From contig NZ_FNAJ01000010.1 of assembly GCF_900101905.1 (NCBI RefSeq), positions 1 to 64,000 of the forward strand: 64,000 bases of DNA, written 5' to 3'. Origin of the DNA: Myxococcus virescens. Lineage in GTDB: Bacteria; Myxococcota; Myxococcia; Myxococcales; Myxococcaceae. The first letter of the stretch is position 1, and every line of letters starts with the position of its first letter. The position numbers and the translations under genes are program-made. Below, one piece after another: positions 53,968 to 62,686 of this stretch. The notes beneath the pieces were generated by a model that worked only from the letters and a program-made list of their open reading frames with translations, had not been told where the DNA came from and did not search any database.

Positions 53968-56519
53968 CGCTCCTTCAATCGCTCCACCCGCTCCAGCAGG
54001 GACTCGCTCGACAGGCTCGCGCTGATGCGCTCGACGACGAGCGGGAAGCCCAGGGGCGTGGGCCGGCGGACATGGATGAGCTCCAGGGGCGCGGCTTGAA
54101 GCCGCTCCAGGGTCCGCTCCAGGCGCCCCTCCTCGAATTGTTGCTCCAGCACCTCCCGGCGGGCCTGGACGAGCAGGAGGTTGTCCGGGTCGTATTTGAT
54201 GAAGACGTCGTGCAGCAGCGACGCGCTGGCCTGGACCTGCCGCGAGGACTTGCGCGCGCCGGGCAGGCCCGGCAGCACCAGCCCGGCGATGCGGGCGATG
54301 TCGCGGAACTGGCGCTTTGACAGCTCGCCGACGTTGACGCTCTCCAGGACGTCCGCCTCCAGGCGCTCGCGGGTGAAGAGCGCGGGGTGCAGCGCCTCCT
54401 CGAAGGGGAAGGGCGTGGGCGTGAGCAACTCCAAACCGTAGTCATTCACCGACAGGCTGAAGGTGGCCTTGCGCAGGCGCGTCAGCCGCAGTGCCAGCAG
54501 CGCCGCCAGTCCTTCGTGCACCAACCGTCCTTCAAAGGGATAGAGGAAGAGATGGTGCCCGTCGCGCGTCTGGCACGTCTCCGCCAGCAGGATGTCCGCC
54601 GCGGGGATGCGGGACAGGCGGGCCTGCGCGTCCAGCACGGGCCAGGCGGCGGCCAGTTCGTCCGACGTGACATCGCCGTGGCGCGCGGTGTCCAGCGTGC
54701 GCCGAACGGCGGCGGCCAACGAGCCGGACAGGGGCAGGCGGCTGCCGCCCCAGCGCGGCGTCCGGGTGACCTTCGTCTTCGCGGGCCGCACGTAGGCGGT
54801 CATGTCCTGGAGGCGGCTGAACTCCAGCTTCTTCCCCGCGAAGATGAAGGTGTCGCCCGGCTTGAGGCGGCTGACGTAGGACTCCTCCACGCTGCCCAGG
54901 CGCCCGCCGCTCCAGTAACGCAGCTGCACCACCGCGTCGGAGGTGATGGTGCCGATGTTGAGGCGGTGCAGGCGGGCCACGCGCGCGTCCGCGACGACGC
55001 AGCGGCCCTTGTGCTCCACCACGCGCCGGAACTCCGGGTAGGCGCGCAGCGTCGGGCTGCCTTCGCGGACCAGGGACAAAGTCCACGCGAACTCCTCGTC
55101 GGTGAGGCCGGCGAAGGCCGCCGCGGTGCGCACCTCGTCTCGCAGGGCGTCGGGCGTGAAGCCGCCGCCCAACGCGCACGTCACCAGGTGCTGCGCCAGG
55201 ACGTCCAGCGGCTTGCCCGGCGGCGTGCGGGCCTCCACCTCGCGGCGAAGGAGCGCGTCCTTGGCGGCGGCCATCTCCACCAACTCCAGCGCGTGCGTGG
55301 GGACGAAGAGGATGTGACAGGTGGCGCCCGGGCGGTGGGCGCTGCGGCCCGCGCGCTGCATCGTGCGGCCAATGCCCTTGGGACTGCCCACCTGTACCAC
55401 GCGCTCCACCGGGCCGAAGTCCACGCCCAGGTCCAGCGACGAGGTGCACACCGCGATGCGCAGCGAGCCTTCCTTGAGGCCGCTCTCCACGCGCTCACGC
55501 TCCTCGCGTTCGATGGAGCCATGGTGGAGCGCGATGAGGTGCTCCCACTCCGGACGGGCGAAGCGCAGGCCTTCGAACCAGCGCTCGGCCTGGGAGCGCG
55601 TATTGGTGAAGATGAGCGTGGAGCGCTCCGCGTCCAGCCACGCGCCCACGCGGGCCAGCATGGAGAAGCCCAGGTGGCCCGCCCAGGGGAACGCATCCAC
55701 GGATTCGGGCAGCAATGTCTCGACGACGATGGGCCGCTCCAACGCCGCGCTCACAATCGTGGGCGTCTGGCCGGTGCCCACGGCGTGACGGGCGGCCTCT
55801 TCCAGATTGGCCAGCGTGGCGGACAGCGCCCAGGTGCGCAGGCCCGGCGCGAAGCGGCGCAGGCGGGCCAGCGCCAGCTCCAGCTGCGAGCCCCGCTTGG
55901 AGCCGAGGAGTTCGTGCCATTCATCCACGATGACGGAGCGCAGTGACGCGAACAGCTCCGGGGCCCGCTCATGCGTGAGCAGGACGCACAGCGACTCCGG
56001 CGTGGTGATGAGCACCTGCGGCAGGCGCTCCCGCTGACGCTGGCGCACCGACGAGGACGTGTCGCCGGTGCGGCTCTCCACGGCGATGTCCGCGTCCAGC
56101 ACGGTGAGGGGCTCCCGCAACGCCTTCTCCACGTCCCGGGACACCGCGCGCAGCGGCGTCACGTAGAGGAGTTGAAGCCCTGGCTGTCCATGCGCCGCGA
56201 CGTCCGCGAGCGGACCCAGGTAGGCCGCGTACGTCTTGCCCGCGCCGGTGGGGACGTGGATGAGCCCGCTTTCGCCGCGCGCATGGGCGGCCCAGGCTTC
56301 TTCTTGAAACGGGTAGGGCGTCCAACCCTTCGCACGGAACCAGCCGCGCAGCCGCTCCAGGGGTGGTTCATTCGTTTGCGCTCGAGTCGATGCGCGCTGG
56401 ACGCGAGGTCGCCTGGGCTTGCGCGGCGCCTCTGCGGCCGGAGGCTCGGTGGTGGCGCGCAGGGCCTTGCGACTGGCGGCAATCTGCGCCCGCAGCGAGC
56501 GGGGTCTACCCGCTGGCAT
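53937..56519 (-). CDS. Ligase-associated DExH helicase (Lhr-core type)
   Basis: An 860-aa superfamily 2 helicase. A basic, disordered N-terminal extension of about 50 residues precedes Walker A PTGAGKT (90-96), the DExH box VIVDEWHELLGSKRG and motif III ALSATLANLEEA. The second RecA domain has SSLDLGVDFGPVERVVQVGS and QRAGRSAHRPGA. Winged-helix and Lhr-specific C-terminal domains follow (about 430-860). Lhr enzymes unwind DNA and RNA:DNA duplexes 3' to 5'. The start at 56519 overlaps the ligase end by 14 bp. Together with ligase, exonuclease and phosphoesterase it forms a known four-gene repair cassette. Confidence 0.93.
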   Translation of the reverse strand: MPAGRPRSLRAQIAASRKALRATTEPPAAEAPRKPRRPRVQRASTRAQTNEPPLERLRGWFRAKGWTPYPFQEEAWAAHARGESGLIHVPTGAGKTYAAYLGPLADVAAHGQPGLQLLYVTPLRAVSRDVEKALREPLTVLDADIAVESRTGDTSSSVRQRQRERLPQVLITTPESLCVLLTHERAPELFASLRSVIVDEWHELLGSKRGSQLELALARLRRFAPGLRTWALSATLANLEEAARHAVGTGQTPTIVSAALERPIVVETLLPESVDAFPWAGHLGFSMLARVGAWLDAERSTLIFTNTRSQAERWFEGLRFARPEWEHLIALHHGSIEREERERVESGLKEGSLRIAVCTSSLDLGVDFGPVERVVQVGSPKGIGRTMQRAGRSAHRPGATCHILFVPTHALELVEMAAAKDALLRREVEARTPPGKPLDVLAQHLVTCALGGGFTPDALRDEVRTAAAFAGLTDEEFAWTLSLVREGSPTLRAYPEFRRVVEHKGRCVVADARVARLHRLNIGTITSDAVVQLRYWSGGRLGSVEESYVSRLKPGDTFIFAGKKLEFSRLQDMTAYVRPAKTKVTRTPRWGGSRLPLSGSLAAAVRRTLDTARHGDVTSDELAAAWPVLDAQARLSRIPAADILLAETCQTRDGHHLFLYPFEGRLVHEGLAALLALRLTRLRKATFSLSVNDYGLELLTPTPFPFEEALHPALFTRERLEADVLESVNVGELSKRQFRDIARIAGLVLPGLPGARKSSRQVQASASLLHDVFIKYDPDNLLLVQARREVLEQQFEEGRLERTLERLQAAPLELIHVRRPTPLGFPLVVERISASLSSESLLERVERLKERWTREDARSA

Positions 56520-58101
56520 GGAGCAGCTCCTTGAGTGAGTCCAGCGTGTCCGCGTCCTGCGGCTTCTTGTCCGTCCGCCAGCGGGCGATTCGGGGGAAGC
56601 GCAGCGCGACGCCCGACTTGTGACGCGGCGAGGACTGGATGCCCTCGAAGTGCAGTTCGAAGACCTGTTCAGGCTCCACCGAGCGCACGGGGCCGTACTT
56701 CTCCCGCGTGTGCGCCCGAATCCACCGGTCCAGCCGGCCAATCTCCGCGTCCGTCAGGCCGGAGTACGCCTTCGTCACGGGCTGGAGCTCCGTGCCGTTC
56801 CACACCGCGAAGGTGTAGTCGGTGTACAGCGACGAGCGCCGGCCGTGGCCCGGATGCGCGTACAGCAACACCGCGTCCACCGTGAACGGGTCAATCTTCC
56901 ACTTCCACCAGTCGCCCCGCTTGCGCCCGGTGAGGTACGGCGACTCCAGGCGCTTGAGCATGAAGCCCTCGACGTTGCGCTCTCGCGCTTCGCCTCGCGC
57001 GGTGGCCAGGTCCTCCCAGGTCGCCGCTTGCACGACGGGGGAGACGGGAAGCCGAGGCAAGCCTTCCAACAGCGCCTCCAGCTTCGCGCGCCGCTCGCGC
57101 AGCGGCTTGCTCCGGAGGTCAATGCCTCCCAGCTCCAGCATGTCGTAGGCGATGTAGGCCGCGGGCGCTTCGGCCAGCACCTTGGGCGTCAGTTTCTGCC
57201 GGCCGATGCGCCGCTGGAGCAGGGCGAAGGGAAGGGGCCTTCCGTCCGCGTAGGCCAACACCTCGCCGTCCAGCACCGTGCCCTCGGGGAGCGCGGCGGC
57301 GGCGTCCGCGATTTCGGGGAAGCGCTCGGTGATGAGCTCCTCGCCGCGGCTCCACAGGTGCACGCTGCCCTTGCGGCGGATGAGCTGGCCCCGGATGCCA
57401 TCCCACTTCCACTCCACCTGCCATTCCGCCCGGTCGCCCAGGTCCCCTGGTGGCTGCTCCAGCGGTGACGCGAGATAGAAGGGGTAGGGCCGGGAGCTGT
57501 CGCTGTCCGACACGTCCTGGGACACGAGCTGCCGGAAGAAGGCGGGCGAGGGCGTCCACGTCCCCATCAGCCGGTGCGCAACGCTGGGCGCGGGCAGTCC
57601 CGCCACCTGCGCCACCGCGCGGACCACCAGCGTGGAGGACACGCCCACCCGCAGTTCACCGGTGAGCATCTTGTTGAGCAGGAACAGCTCACGCCGGGGC
57701 ATGGCGTGCCACCAGGACACCACCTGCTCGCGTTGCCCGGCGGCGTCCCGTTGACGCAGCGGCAACAGGCGTTGCTCCAGCCAGACGGACAGGGGCAGCT
57801 CCTCGGTCCGCGCCGGGCGCTCACGGGCATCCAACAGCAGGGCAATCACCTCCGCCAGGTCACCCACGGAGGCGTAGACCTCCTCGAAGAGCCAGCTGGG
57901 GATGCCGGTCAGCTCCTGCGTCCACCCCACCAGCAGCTTCGTGGGAATCAGCCGCTTCAGCTTCTGCCCCGTGAGGAAGTAGAGCGCCCACGCCGCGTCC
58001 TCCGGGGGCGCTTCCTTGAAGTAGCGCGCGAGCGCTTCCACCTTGGCGTTGGTGGACGTGGTCTGGTCCAGCGTTTCGTAGAGGTCCGCCAGTCGCCGCA
58101 C
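56506..58101 (-). CDS. ATP-dependent DNA ligase (LigB/LigC-type, Lhr-associated)
   Basis: A 531-aa ligase. An N-terminal helical DNA-binding domain (about 1-205) precedes the nucleotidyltransferase core with the adenylated Lys232 in EWKWDGIRGQL (KxDGxR motif). Motif III is LDGEVLAYADG. Motifs IV and V are the region EGFMLKRLESPYLTGRKRGD and WWKWKIDPF. An OB-fold follows. It seals nicks using ATP. It lacks the polymerase/nuclease domains of LigD. It is 3 bp downstream of the exonuclease gene and overlaps the Lhr gene, so the proteins are made together. Confidence 0.93.
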   Translation of the reverse strand: MRRLADLYETLDQTTSTNAKVEALARYFKEAPPEDAAWALYFLTGQKLKRLIPTKLLVGWTQELTGIPSWLFEEVYASVGDLAEVIALLLDARERPARTEELPLSVWLEQRLLPLRQRDAAGQREQVVSWWHAMPRRELFLLNKMLTGELRVGVSSTLVVRAVAQVAGLPAPSVAHRLMGTWTPSPAFFRQLVSQDVSDSDSSRPYPFYLASPLEQPPGDLGDRAEWQVEWKWDGIRGQLIRRKGSVHLWSRGEELITERFPEIADAAAALPEGTVLDGEVLAYADGRPLPFALLQRRIGRQKLTPKVLAEAPAAYIAYDMLELGGIDLRSKPLRERRAKLEALLEGLPRLPVSPVVQAATWEDLATARGEARERNVEGFMLKRLESPYLTGRKRGDWWKWKIDPFTVDAVLLYAHPGHGRRSSLYTDYTFAVWNGTELQPVTKAYSGLTDAEIGRLDRWIRAHTREKYGPVRSVEPEQVFELHFEGIQSSPRHKSGVALRFPRIARWRTDKKPQDADTLDSLKELLHASG

Positions 58102-58104
58102 GCG

Positions 58105-59091
58105 TCAGTCCTCCGCTTCGCCTTCGAAGGGCGTGGCCAGGGGCTCGGCGTCCACGCCCTGCTCGCGCAGGTAGTGGGCCAGCGGCTCGGCATAGCCGTG
58201 CGTCACCAGCACGCGCTCCGCCCGGGTGTCCTTCACCGTGCGCAGCAGGTCCGGCCAGTCCGCGTGGTCCGACAGCACGAAGCCGCGGTCGAAGCCCCGG
58301 CGGCGGCGGTTGCCTCGAACGCGCATCCAGCCGGACGCGAAGCCGGTTTCGTGCTCACCGAAGCGGCGCATCCACGGGGTGCCGCTCGCGCTCGGCGGCG
58401 CCAGCACCAGCGCTCCCGCGAACGAGGTGCCCTTCTCCATCTCGGACACCAAGTGCGTGGGCAGCATGCGGACGCCCGCGTCCCGGTATACGTCCACCAG
58501 GGAGTGCAAGGCGCCGTGGATGAACACGGCGCGGTCGGTCAGCTTCGCCAGCTCCGCGAGCAGCCGCTGCGCCTTGCCCAGCGCGTAGCAGAACAGCACC
58601 GCCGCGCGGCCCAGCGCGCGGTTGGCGTCCCACCAGCGCAGGATGTCCTCGGCCACCTGCTCCGTCGCGTCCCAGCGGAAGATGGGCAGGCCGAACGTCG
58701 CCTCGGTGATGAAGGTGTGGCAGGGGACGACCTCGAAGGGCGCGCACGTGGGGTCCGGCGCGCGCTTGTAGTCGCCGGACACGACCCAGGTCTCACCGCC
58801 GTGCTCCACGCGCACCTGCGCGCTGCCCAGCACGTGGCCCGCGGGATGGAAGCTGACGGTGACTCCGTTGATGCGCAGCCGTTCGCCGTAGTCGAGCGTG
58901 TCGATGGTGGCGTCCGCGCCCAATCTCCGGTGGAGCAGTCCCTTGCCCGCCCGGGCGCCCAGGTAGCGGTGGCTGCCGCTGCGTGCGTGGTCTCCATGCG
59001 CGTGGGTGATGAGCGCCCGGTCCACTGGACGCCAGGGGTCGACGTGGAAGCCGCCGGGAACGCAGTAGAGCCCCTGAGGCGTCACCGTCAT
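58105..59091 (-). CDS. Ligase-associated metallo-beta-lactamase-fold DNA exonuclease
   Basis: A 328-aa nuclease of the MBL/beta-CASP fold (SNM1/Pso2-related). The metal site is ITHAHGDHARSGSH (HxHxDH), further ligands are in HPAGHVLGSAQV and WVVSGDYKRAP, and the C-terminus has FVLSDHADWPDLL. The family trims 5' ends of damaged DNA. It opens with TPQGLYCVPGGFHVDPWRPV, typical of the ligase-linked members. The start at 59091 follows that alignment; a longer frame begins at 59157. It is the first gene of the repair operon. Confidence 0.92.
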   Translation of the reverse strand: MTVTPQGLYCVPGGFHVDPWRPVDRALITHAHGDHARSGSHRYLGARAGKGLLHRRLGADATIDTLDYGERLRINGVTVSFHPAGHVLGSAQVRVEHGGETWVVSGDYKRAPDPTCAPFEVVPCHTFITEATFGLPIFRWDATEQVAEDILRWWDANRALGRAAVLFCYALGKAQRLLAELAKLTDRAVFIHGALHSLVDVYRDAGVRMLPTHLVSEMEKGTSFAGALVLAPPSASGTPWMRRFGEHETGFASGWMRVRGNRRRRGFDRGFVLSDHADWPDLLRTVKDTRAERVLVTHGYAEPLAHYLREQGVDAEPLATPFEGEAED

Positions 59092-59419
59092 CAATGGAGC
59101 GGGAGGAGCGGCACTCAAAGTCCCATTCAGATAGCGAGGGGGTTGGAGCCGGACCACCCGGGGGTGGACGCCGCCTCATCGGCGGGAGCTCCCCGGGCTG
59201 CTCCCCGGGCACCCGCTGGCCCGGGGGCTTGCGCGATGGGGGGCGGGGAATGTCGGACCGCTTGGAGGACTCCCTCGGACGGGGGATAACCCAGGGATGG
59301 CGCCCGTCCTGCTGCTGTCCGCGAATCCACAACGTCGCCAGTGAAGCGCTTCATCGGAGCCGAGACGGGCCACCCCATTCCCCCTGCCGTGATGCGCGGT
59401 GGGACGTGAGTCAAAGACG
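59092..59419. other. 328-bp divergent region between the repair operon and trpE
   Basis: It must hold both promoters. Near 59220-59400 there is a mixture of purine-rich and CTG-rich stretches, but no short Trp-coding leader peptide with an attenuator-like hairpin was found, and no consensus promoter stands out. No additional gene is supported. Confidence 0.4.
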
Positions 59420-60913
59420 ATGGATGCACAGGAGCGGAAGTCAGCCTATCGGCAGCGCGCGGAGCAGGGTGAGGCGGTGCCGGTGTCGGTGGAGCTGCCG
59501 GCGGACCTCGATACGCCGCTGTCGGCCTATCTGAAGCTGGGCGGTGGTTCGCGCGGCTTCATCCTCGAGTCGTGCTACGGCGGCGAGCAGTTCGGCCGCT
59601 ACAGCCACATCGGCGCGGAGCCCGCGGGCCGCGTGCGGTTGGACCGGAACGGTGCCACCTTGTGGCGCGGCTCGCGCGAGGAGCGCCGGGACGGCAAGCC
59701 CCTGGACGTGCTGCGCCAGCTCTGGCGCGAGCTGGCCGTGGCCCGGCTTCCCGGTGAGGCGCCCTTCCTGGGCGGGCTCGTGGGGTACATGGGCTACAAC
59801 TGCTTCTCGTGGCTGGAGCCCACGGTGCCGGACCGGCACCCCAGCGACATCTCCTTCCCGGACTCGGAATGGCTGGTGTGCGAGGACTTCGTCACGCACG
59901 ACACCCGCACCGGGACGCTCAAGGCCACCGCCATTGCCCGGCCGTCGCTGCACGGCAGCGTGGCCGCCGCGCTGAAGGACGCGGAGGCGCGCGCGCAGGC
60001 CATGGCGGACCGGCTGCTGAAGCCGCTGTCTCCGGAGGCCTATGCGCCCGCGCCGCGCATGCGTGGGGACGTGGCGCCCACCGCGTGCTGGGACCGCGCG
60101 GGGTATGAGTCGGCGGTGGCACAGGCGCAGGAGTACATCCGCGCCGGAGACATCTTCCAGGTCGTGCTCGCGCGCCGCTTCGAATCCCGGGGCGCGCCGC
60201 CGCCGCTGTCGCTCTACCGCGCGCTGCGGCGGGTGAATCCATCGCCGTACCTCTTCCTCGTGGAGCTGGGCGAGGCCCGCGCGCTGGTGGGCGCGTCGCC
60301 GGAGTTGCTGGTGCAGGTGCGCGACGGGGACGTGGTGGTGCGGCCCATCGCCGGCACCCGGCGCCGTGGCGCGTCCGAGGCCGAGGACCTGGCCCTGGAG
60401 AAGGAGCTGCTCGCGGACGAGAAGGAGCGCGCCGAGCACATCATGCTGGTGGACCTGGGGCGCAACGACGTGGGCCGCGTGGCGGCGCCTGGCTCGGTGC
60501 GCGTCGAGGACATGATGCTCATCGAGCGCTACAGCCACGTGATGCACATCGTGTCGCAGGTGCGCGGCAAGCTCGACGCGAAGTACGACGCGCTGGATGC
60601 GCTGGCCAGCACCTTCCCCGCGGGCACGGTGTCGGGCGCGCCCAAGATTCGCGCGATGCAAATCATCGACGAGTTGGAGGTCCAGCGGCGCGGGCCCTAC
60701 TCGGGCGCGGTGGGCTACCTGTCGTTCTGCGGCACGCTGGACGTGGCGATTGCGCTGCGCACCTTCTTCGTGGACGGAGACCGGACGATGTGGACCTCGG
60801 GCGCGGGAGTGGTCGCGGACTCGGTGCCGTCGAAGGAAGCGGACGAGACGGAAGCCAAGGCGGGTGCCATGGCCGCCGCGCTGCGGTTGGCGCGCGAGGG
60901 AGGTGGCCGGTGA
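59420..60913 (+). CDS. trpE: Anthranilate synthase component I
   Basis: A 497-aa enzyme that turns chorismate into anthranilate using ammonia from TrpG. The N-terminal feedback region contains FILESCYGGEQFGRYSHIGA, the LLES-type tryptophan-binding element of TrpE (rather than PabB). The chorismate-binding core has IRAGDIFQVVLARRF, PSPYLFLVEL and GASPELLVQV. It continues with IAGTRRRGASEAEDLALEKE, DLGRNDVGRVAAPGSVRVED and FPAGTVSGAPKIRAMQIIDE. The start at 59420 is chosen over a GTG at 59399; neither has a strong ribosome binding site. The next gene, trpG, overlaps its stop. No other trp gene is adjacent in the window. Confidence 0.93.
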   Translation: MDAQERKSAYRQRAEQGEAVPVSVELPADLDTPLSAYLKLGGGSRGFILESCYGGEQFGRYSHIGAEPAGRVRLDRNGATLWRGSREERRDGKPLDVLRQLWRELAVARLPGEAPFLGGLVGYMGYNCFSWLEPTVPDRHPSDISFPDSEWLVCEDFVTHDTRTGTLKATAIARPSLHGSVAAALKDAEARAQAMADRLLKPLSPEAYAPAPRMRGDVAPTACWDRAGYESAVAQAQEYIRAGDIFQVVLARRFESRGAPPPLSLYRALRRVNPSPYLFLVELGEARALVGASPELLVQVRDGDVVVRPIAGTRRRGASEAEDLALEKELLADEKERAEHIMLVDLGRNDVGRVAAPGSVRVEDMMLIERYSHVMHIVSQVRGKLDAKYDALDALASTFPAGTVSGAPKIRAMQIIDELEVQRRGPYSGAVGYLSFCGTLDVAIALRTFFVDGDRTMWTSGAGVVADSVPSKEADETEAKAGAMAAALRLAREGGGR

Positions 60914-61473
60914 TTCTGGTCATCGACAACTACGACTCCTTCACCTTCAACCTCGTGCAGCTCCTGTACACGCTGGGGGCAGAGGTGAAGGTGGTGCGCA
61001 ACGACGGCCTGGATGCCGAAGGTGTGGCGGCCTCGGGCGCGTCCCACCTGGTGATTTCGCCGGGGCCCTGCACTCCGCACGAGGCGGGCGTCAGCGTGGC
61101 GGCCATTGCCCAGTCACGCGTGCCGGTGCTGGGCGTGTGCCTGGGGCACCAGTCCATTGGCGCGGCCTTCGGCGGCAAGGTGGTGCGCGCGCCAGAGCCG
61201 GTGCACGGCAAGGCGGCGCACATCCGGCATGGCGGCACGGGGCTCTTCGCCGGGCTCAGCGAGGGCTTCGCGGCGGCGCGCTACCACTCGCTCATCGTGG
61301 AGGCGCCGTCACTGCCCGCCGAGCTGGAAGCCACCGCCTGGAGCCAGGATGGCCTCATCATGGCGCTGCGCCATCGCGAGCGGCCCGTGGTGGGCGTGCA
61401 GTTCCATCCGGAGAGCGTGCTCACGCCCGAGGGCCCCGCGCTGGTGCGCAACTTCCTGGAGGGACGGCTGTAG
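60910..61473 (+). CDS. trpG: Anthranilate synthase component II, glutamine amidotransferase
   Basis: A 187-aa class I glutamine amidotransferase that supplies ammonia to TrpE. Catalytic residues are Cys in GVCLGHQSIGAAFGG and the His-Glu pair in VGVQFHPESVLTPEG; the opening ILVIDNYDSFTFNLVQLLY is typical. The GTG start overlaps the trpE stop (GTGA), so the two subunits are made in a fixed ratio. It could also serve folate synthesis as PabA, as dual-use forms are common, but the pairing with TrpE favours tryptophan. The stop abuts the stop of the convergent next gene (TAG|CTA). Confidence 0.92.
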   Translation: MILVIDNYDSFTFNLVQLLYTLGAEVKVVRNDGLDAEGVAASGASHLVISPGPCTPHEAGVSVAAIAQSRVPVLGVCLGHQSIGAAFGGKVVRAPEPVHGKAAHIRHGGTGLFAGLSEGFAAARYHSLIVEAPSLPAELEATAWSQDGLIMALRHRERPVVGVQFHPESVLTPEGPALVRNFLEGRL

Positions 61474-62070
61474 CTACGCGCGCAGGTGCGTGGTGTCGTT
61501 CCACGACACGATGGCCGGGCGGCGCCTGTCGCCGTCATGGCCGAGCACGCTGATGGACGCGGTGCTCAGCAGGAAGAGGCGGCCTTCCCACGGAGGCAGG
61601 CCCAGCCACCTCGCCGCGAGCACGCGAAGCAGGTGCCCGTGGGCGAAGATGAGCACGTCCCCGTCCGTCCGGAGTGCGTCGGAGATGACGCCGTCCACGC
61701 GAGTGGCCACCTGCGCCGCGGTCTCTCCGTTGGGGACGCCGTTCGTCCAGATGGTCCAGTCGGGCCGCTCGGCGCGAATCTCCGCGCCGGTGCGCCCCTC
61801 ATAGTCGCCGTAGTCCCACTCCATGAGGTCTTCGCGCGGCTGGGCATAGTCCCCGTAGCCGGCCAGGGCGCAGGTGTCCGCCGCGCGGCTCAGTGGGCTG
61901 GTGTAGACGGCGTCGAAGCGCCAGGCCTTCAGCGGCGCGCCGAGCAGGCGGCCCATCTCCCTTCCGGAGCTCAGGAGCGGAATGTCCGTCCGCCCTGTGT
62001 GCCGACCGGCGCGGCTCCACTCCGTCTCTCCGTGCCGGACGAGTACCACCTGTTTCCCGGGGGTCTTCAT
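61474..62070 (-). CDS. Histidine phosphatase (phosphoglycerate mutase-like)
   Basis: A 198-aa enzyme of the branch-1 histidine phosphatase family. The nucleophile is the His in LVRHGETEWSRAGRHTGRTD (RHG), with later active-site pieces VYTSPLSRAADTCALAG, the acid region MEWDYGDYEGRTGAEIRAER and the second His in LIFAHGHLLRVLAARWL. It would remove phosphate from a small molecule (for example a sugar phosphate or nucleotide). ATG at 62070 is chosen; one at 62079 is possible. It is convergent with trpG with no spacer at all. Confidence 0.88.
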   Translation of the reverse strand: MKTPGKQVVLVRHGETEWSRAGRHTGRTDIPLLSSGREMGRLLGAPLKAWRFDAVYTSPLSRAADTCALAGYGDYAQPREDLMEWDYGDYEGRTGAEIRAERPDWTIWTNGVPNGETAAQVATRVDGVISDALRTDGDVLIFAHGHLLRVLAARWLGLPPWEGRLFLLSTASISVLGHDGDRRRPAIVSWNDTTHLRA

Positions 62071-62141
62071 GGCGCGCATTCTGGCAGGGCCCGGGCTCGC
62101 GCGCAGGAGGAAGCCAGAGGGCCTTCGGGGCGTCGGGACTT

Positions 62142-62672
62142 TCAGTGGGCGATGTAAGTCGCCGGCAGGAGCGTCTTTCCGCCCCTGCCGTCGAAGAGGC
62201 TGTCCTTCAGGTGCAGGTGGATGACGACGCGTGAGCGCTGCTCCAGGGCGCTGCGCGTGGTCGAGAACTGGATGGTTCCGGCTTGGGCATTGATGAGGCC
62301 CGCCAGGCTGTCTTCCTTGAACGCGCCCACGTCGTCCAGGCGCACGGTGATGTCCACCTGCTTCACGTACCTGGGCAGGAAGAAGCGCCCCAGGAGGTGG
62401 GCGTGGTCCGTGTCCGTCAAATCCATGGCGCGTGCGTTGGGCGAGGGCTCGAAGCGGACGGGTTCACCGAAGGACGTGACCTCGACCTGTCCCATTCCCA
62501 GCAGGACCTTCTCGTACTGTGCCGCGTCCTGGCCTCGCAGGCGGATTTCGAAGGCGTCCAGCACGGGGTCTCCCAGCGCCCGCATCAAATCGTCTTCACT
62601 GGTATCGCAGGCACTTGTTCCCAGCGCCACGAGCAGGCCCGCGACCCACCTGGATTGGGATGGAATCTTCAT
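62142..62672 (-). CDS. Lipoprotein of unknown function
   Basis: A 176-aa protein with the signal MKIPSQSRWVAGLLVALGTS then AC, a lipoprotein signal (Cys22). The mature part reads as a beta-rich domain (VLDAFEIRLRGQDAAQYEKV, KQVDITVRLDDVGAFKEDSL, SRVVIHLHLKDSLFDGRGGK), with no motif I can name. It is 14 bp downstream of the beta-propeller-like gene on the same strand, so the two are probably co-transcribed and exported together. Confidence 0.7.
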   Translation of the reverse strand: MKIPSQSRWVAGLLVALGTSACDTSEDDLMRALGDPVLDAFEIRLRGQDAAQYEKVLLGMGQVEVTSFGEPVRFEPSPNARAMDLTDTDHAHLLGRFFLPRYVKQVDITVRLDDVGAFKEDSLAGLINAQAGTIQFSTTRSALEQRSRVVIHLHLKDSLFDGRGGKTLLPATYIAH

Positions 62673-62686
62673 GGCCACGTTCCCTC

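Noticed and set aside
59220-59419. Possible trp leader peptide and attenuator before trpE
   Set aside because: No short ORF with tandem Trp codons followed by alternative hairpins and a T-run was found.
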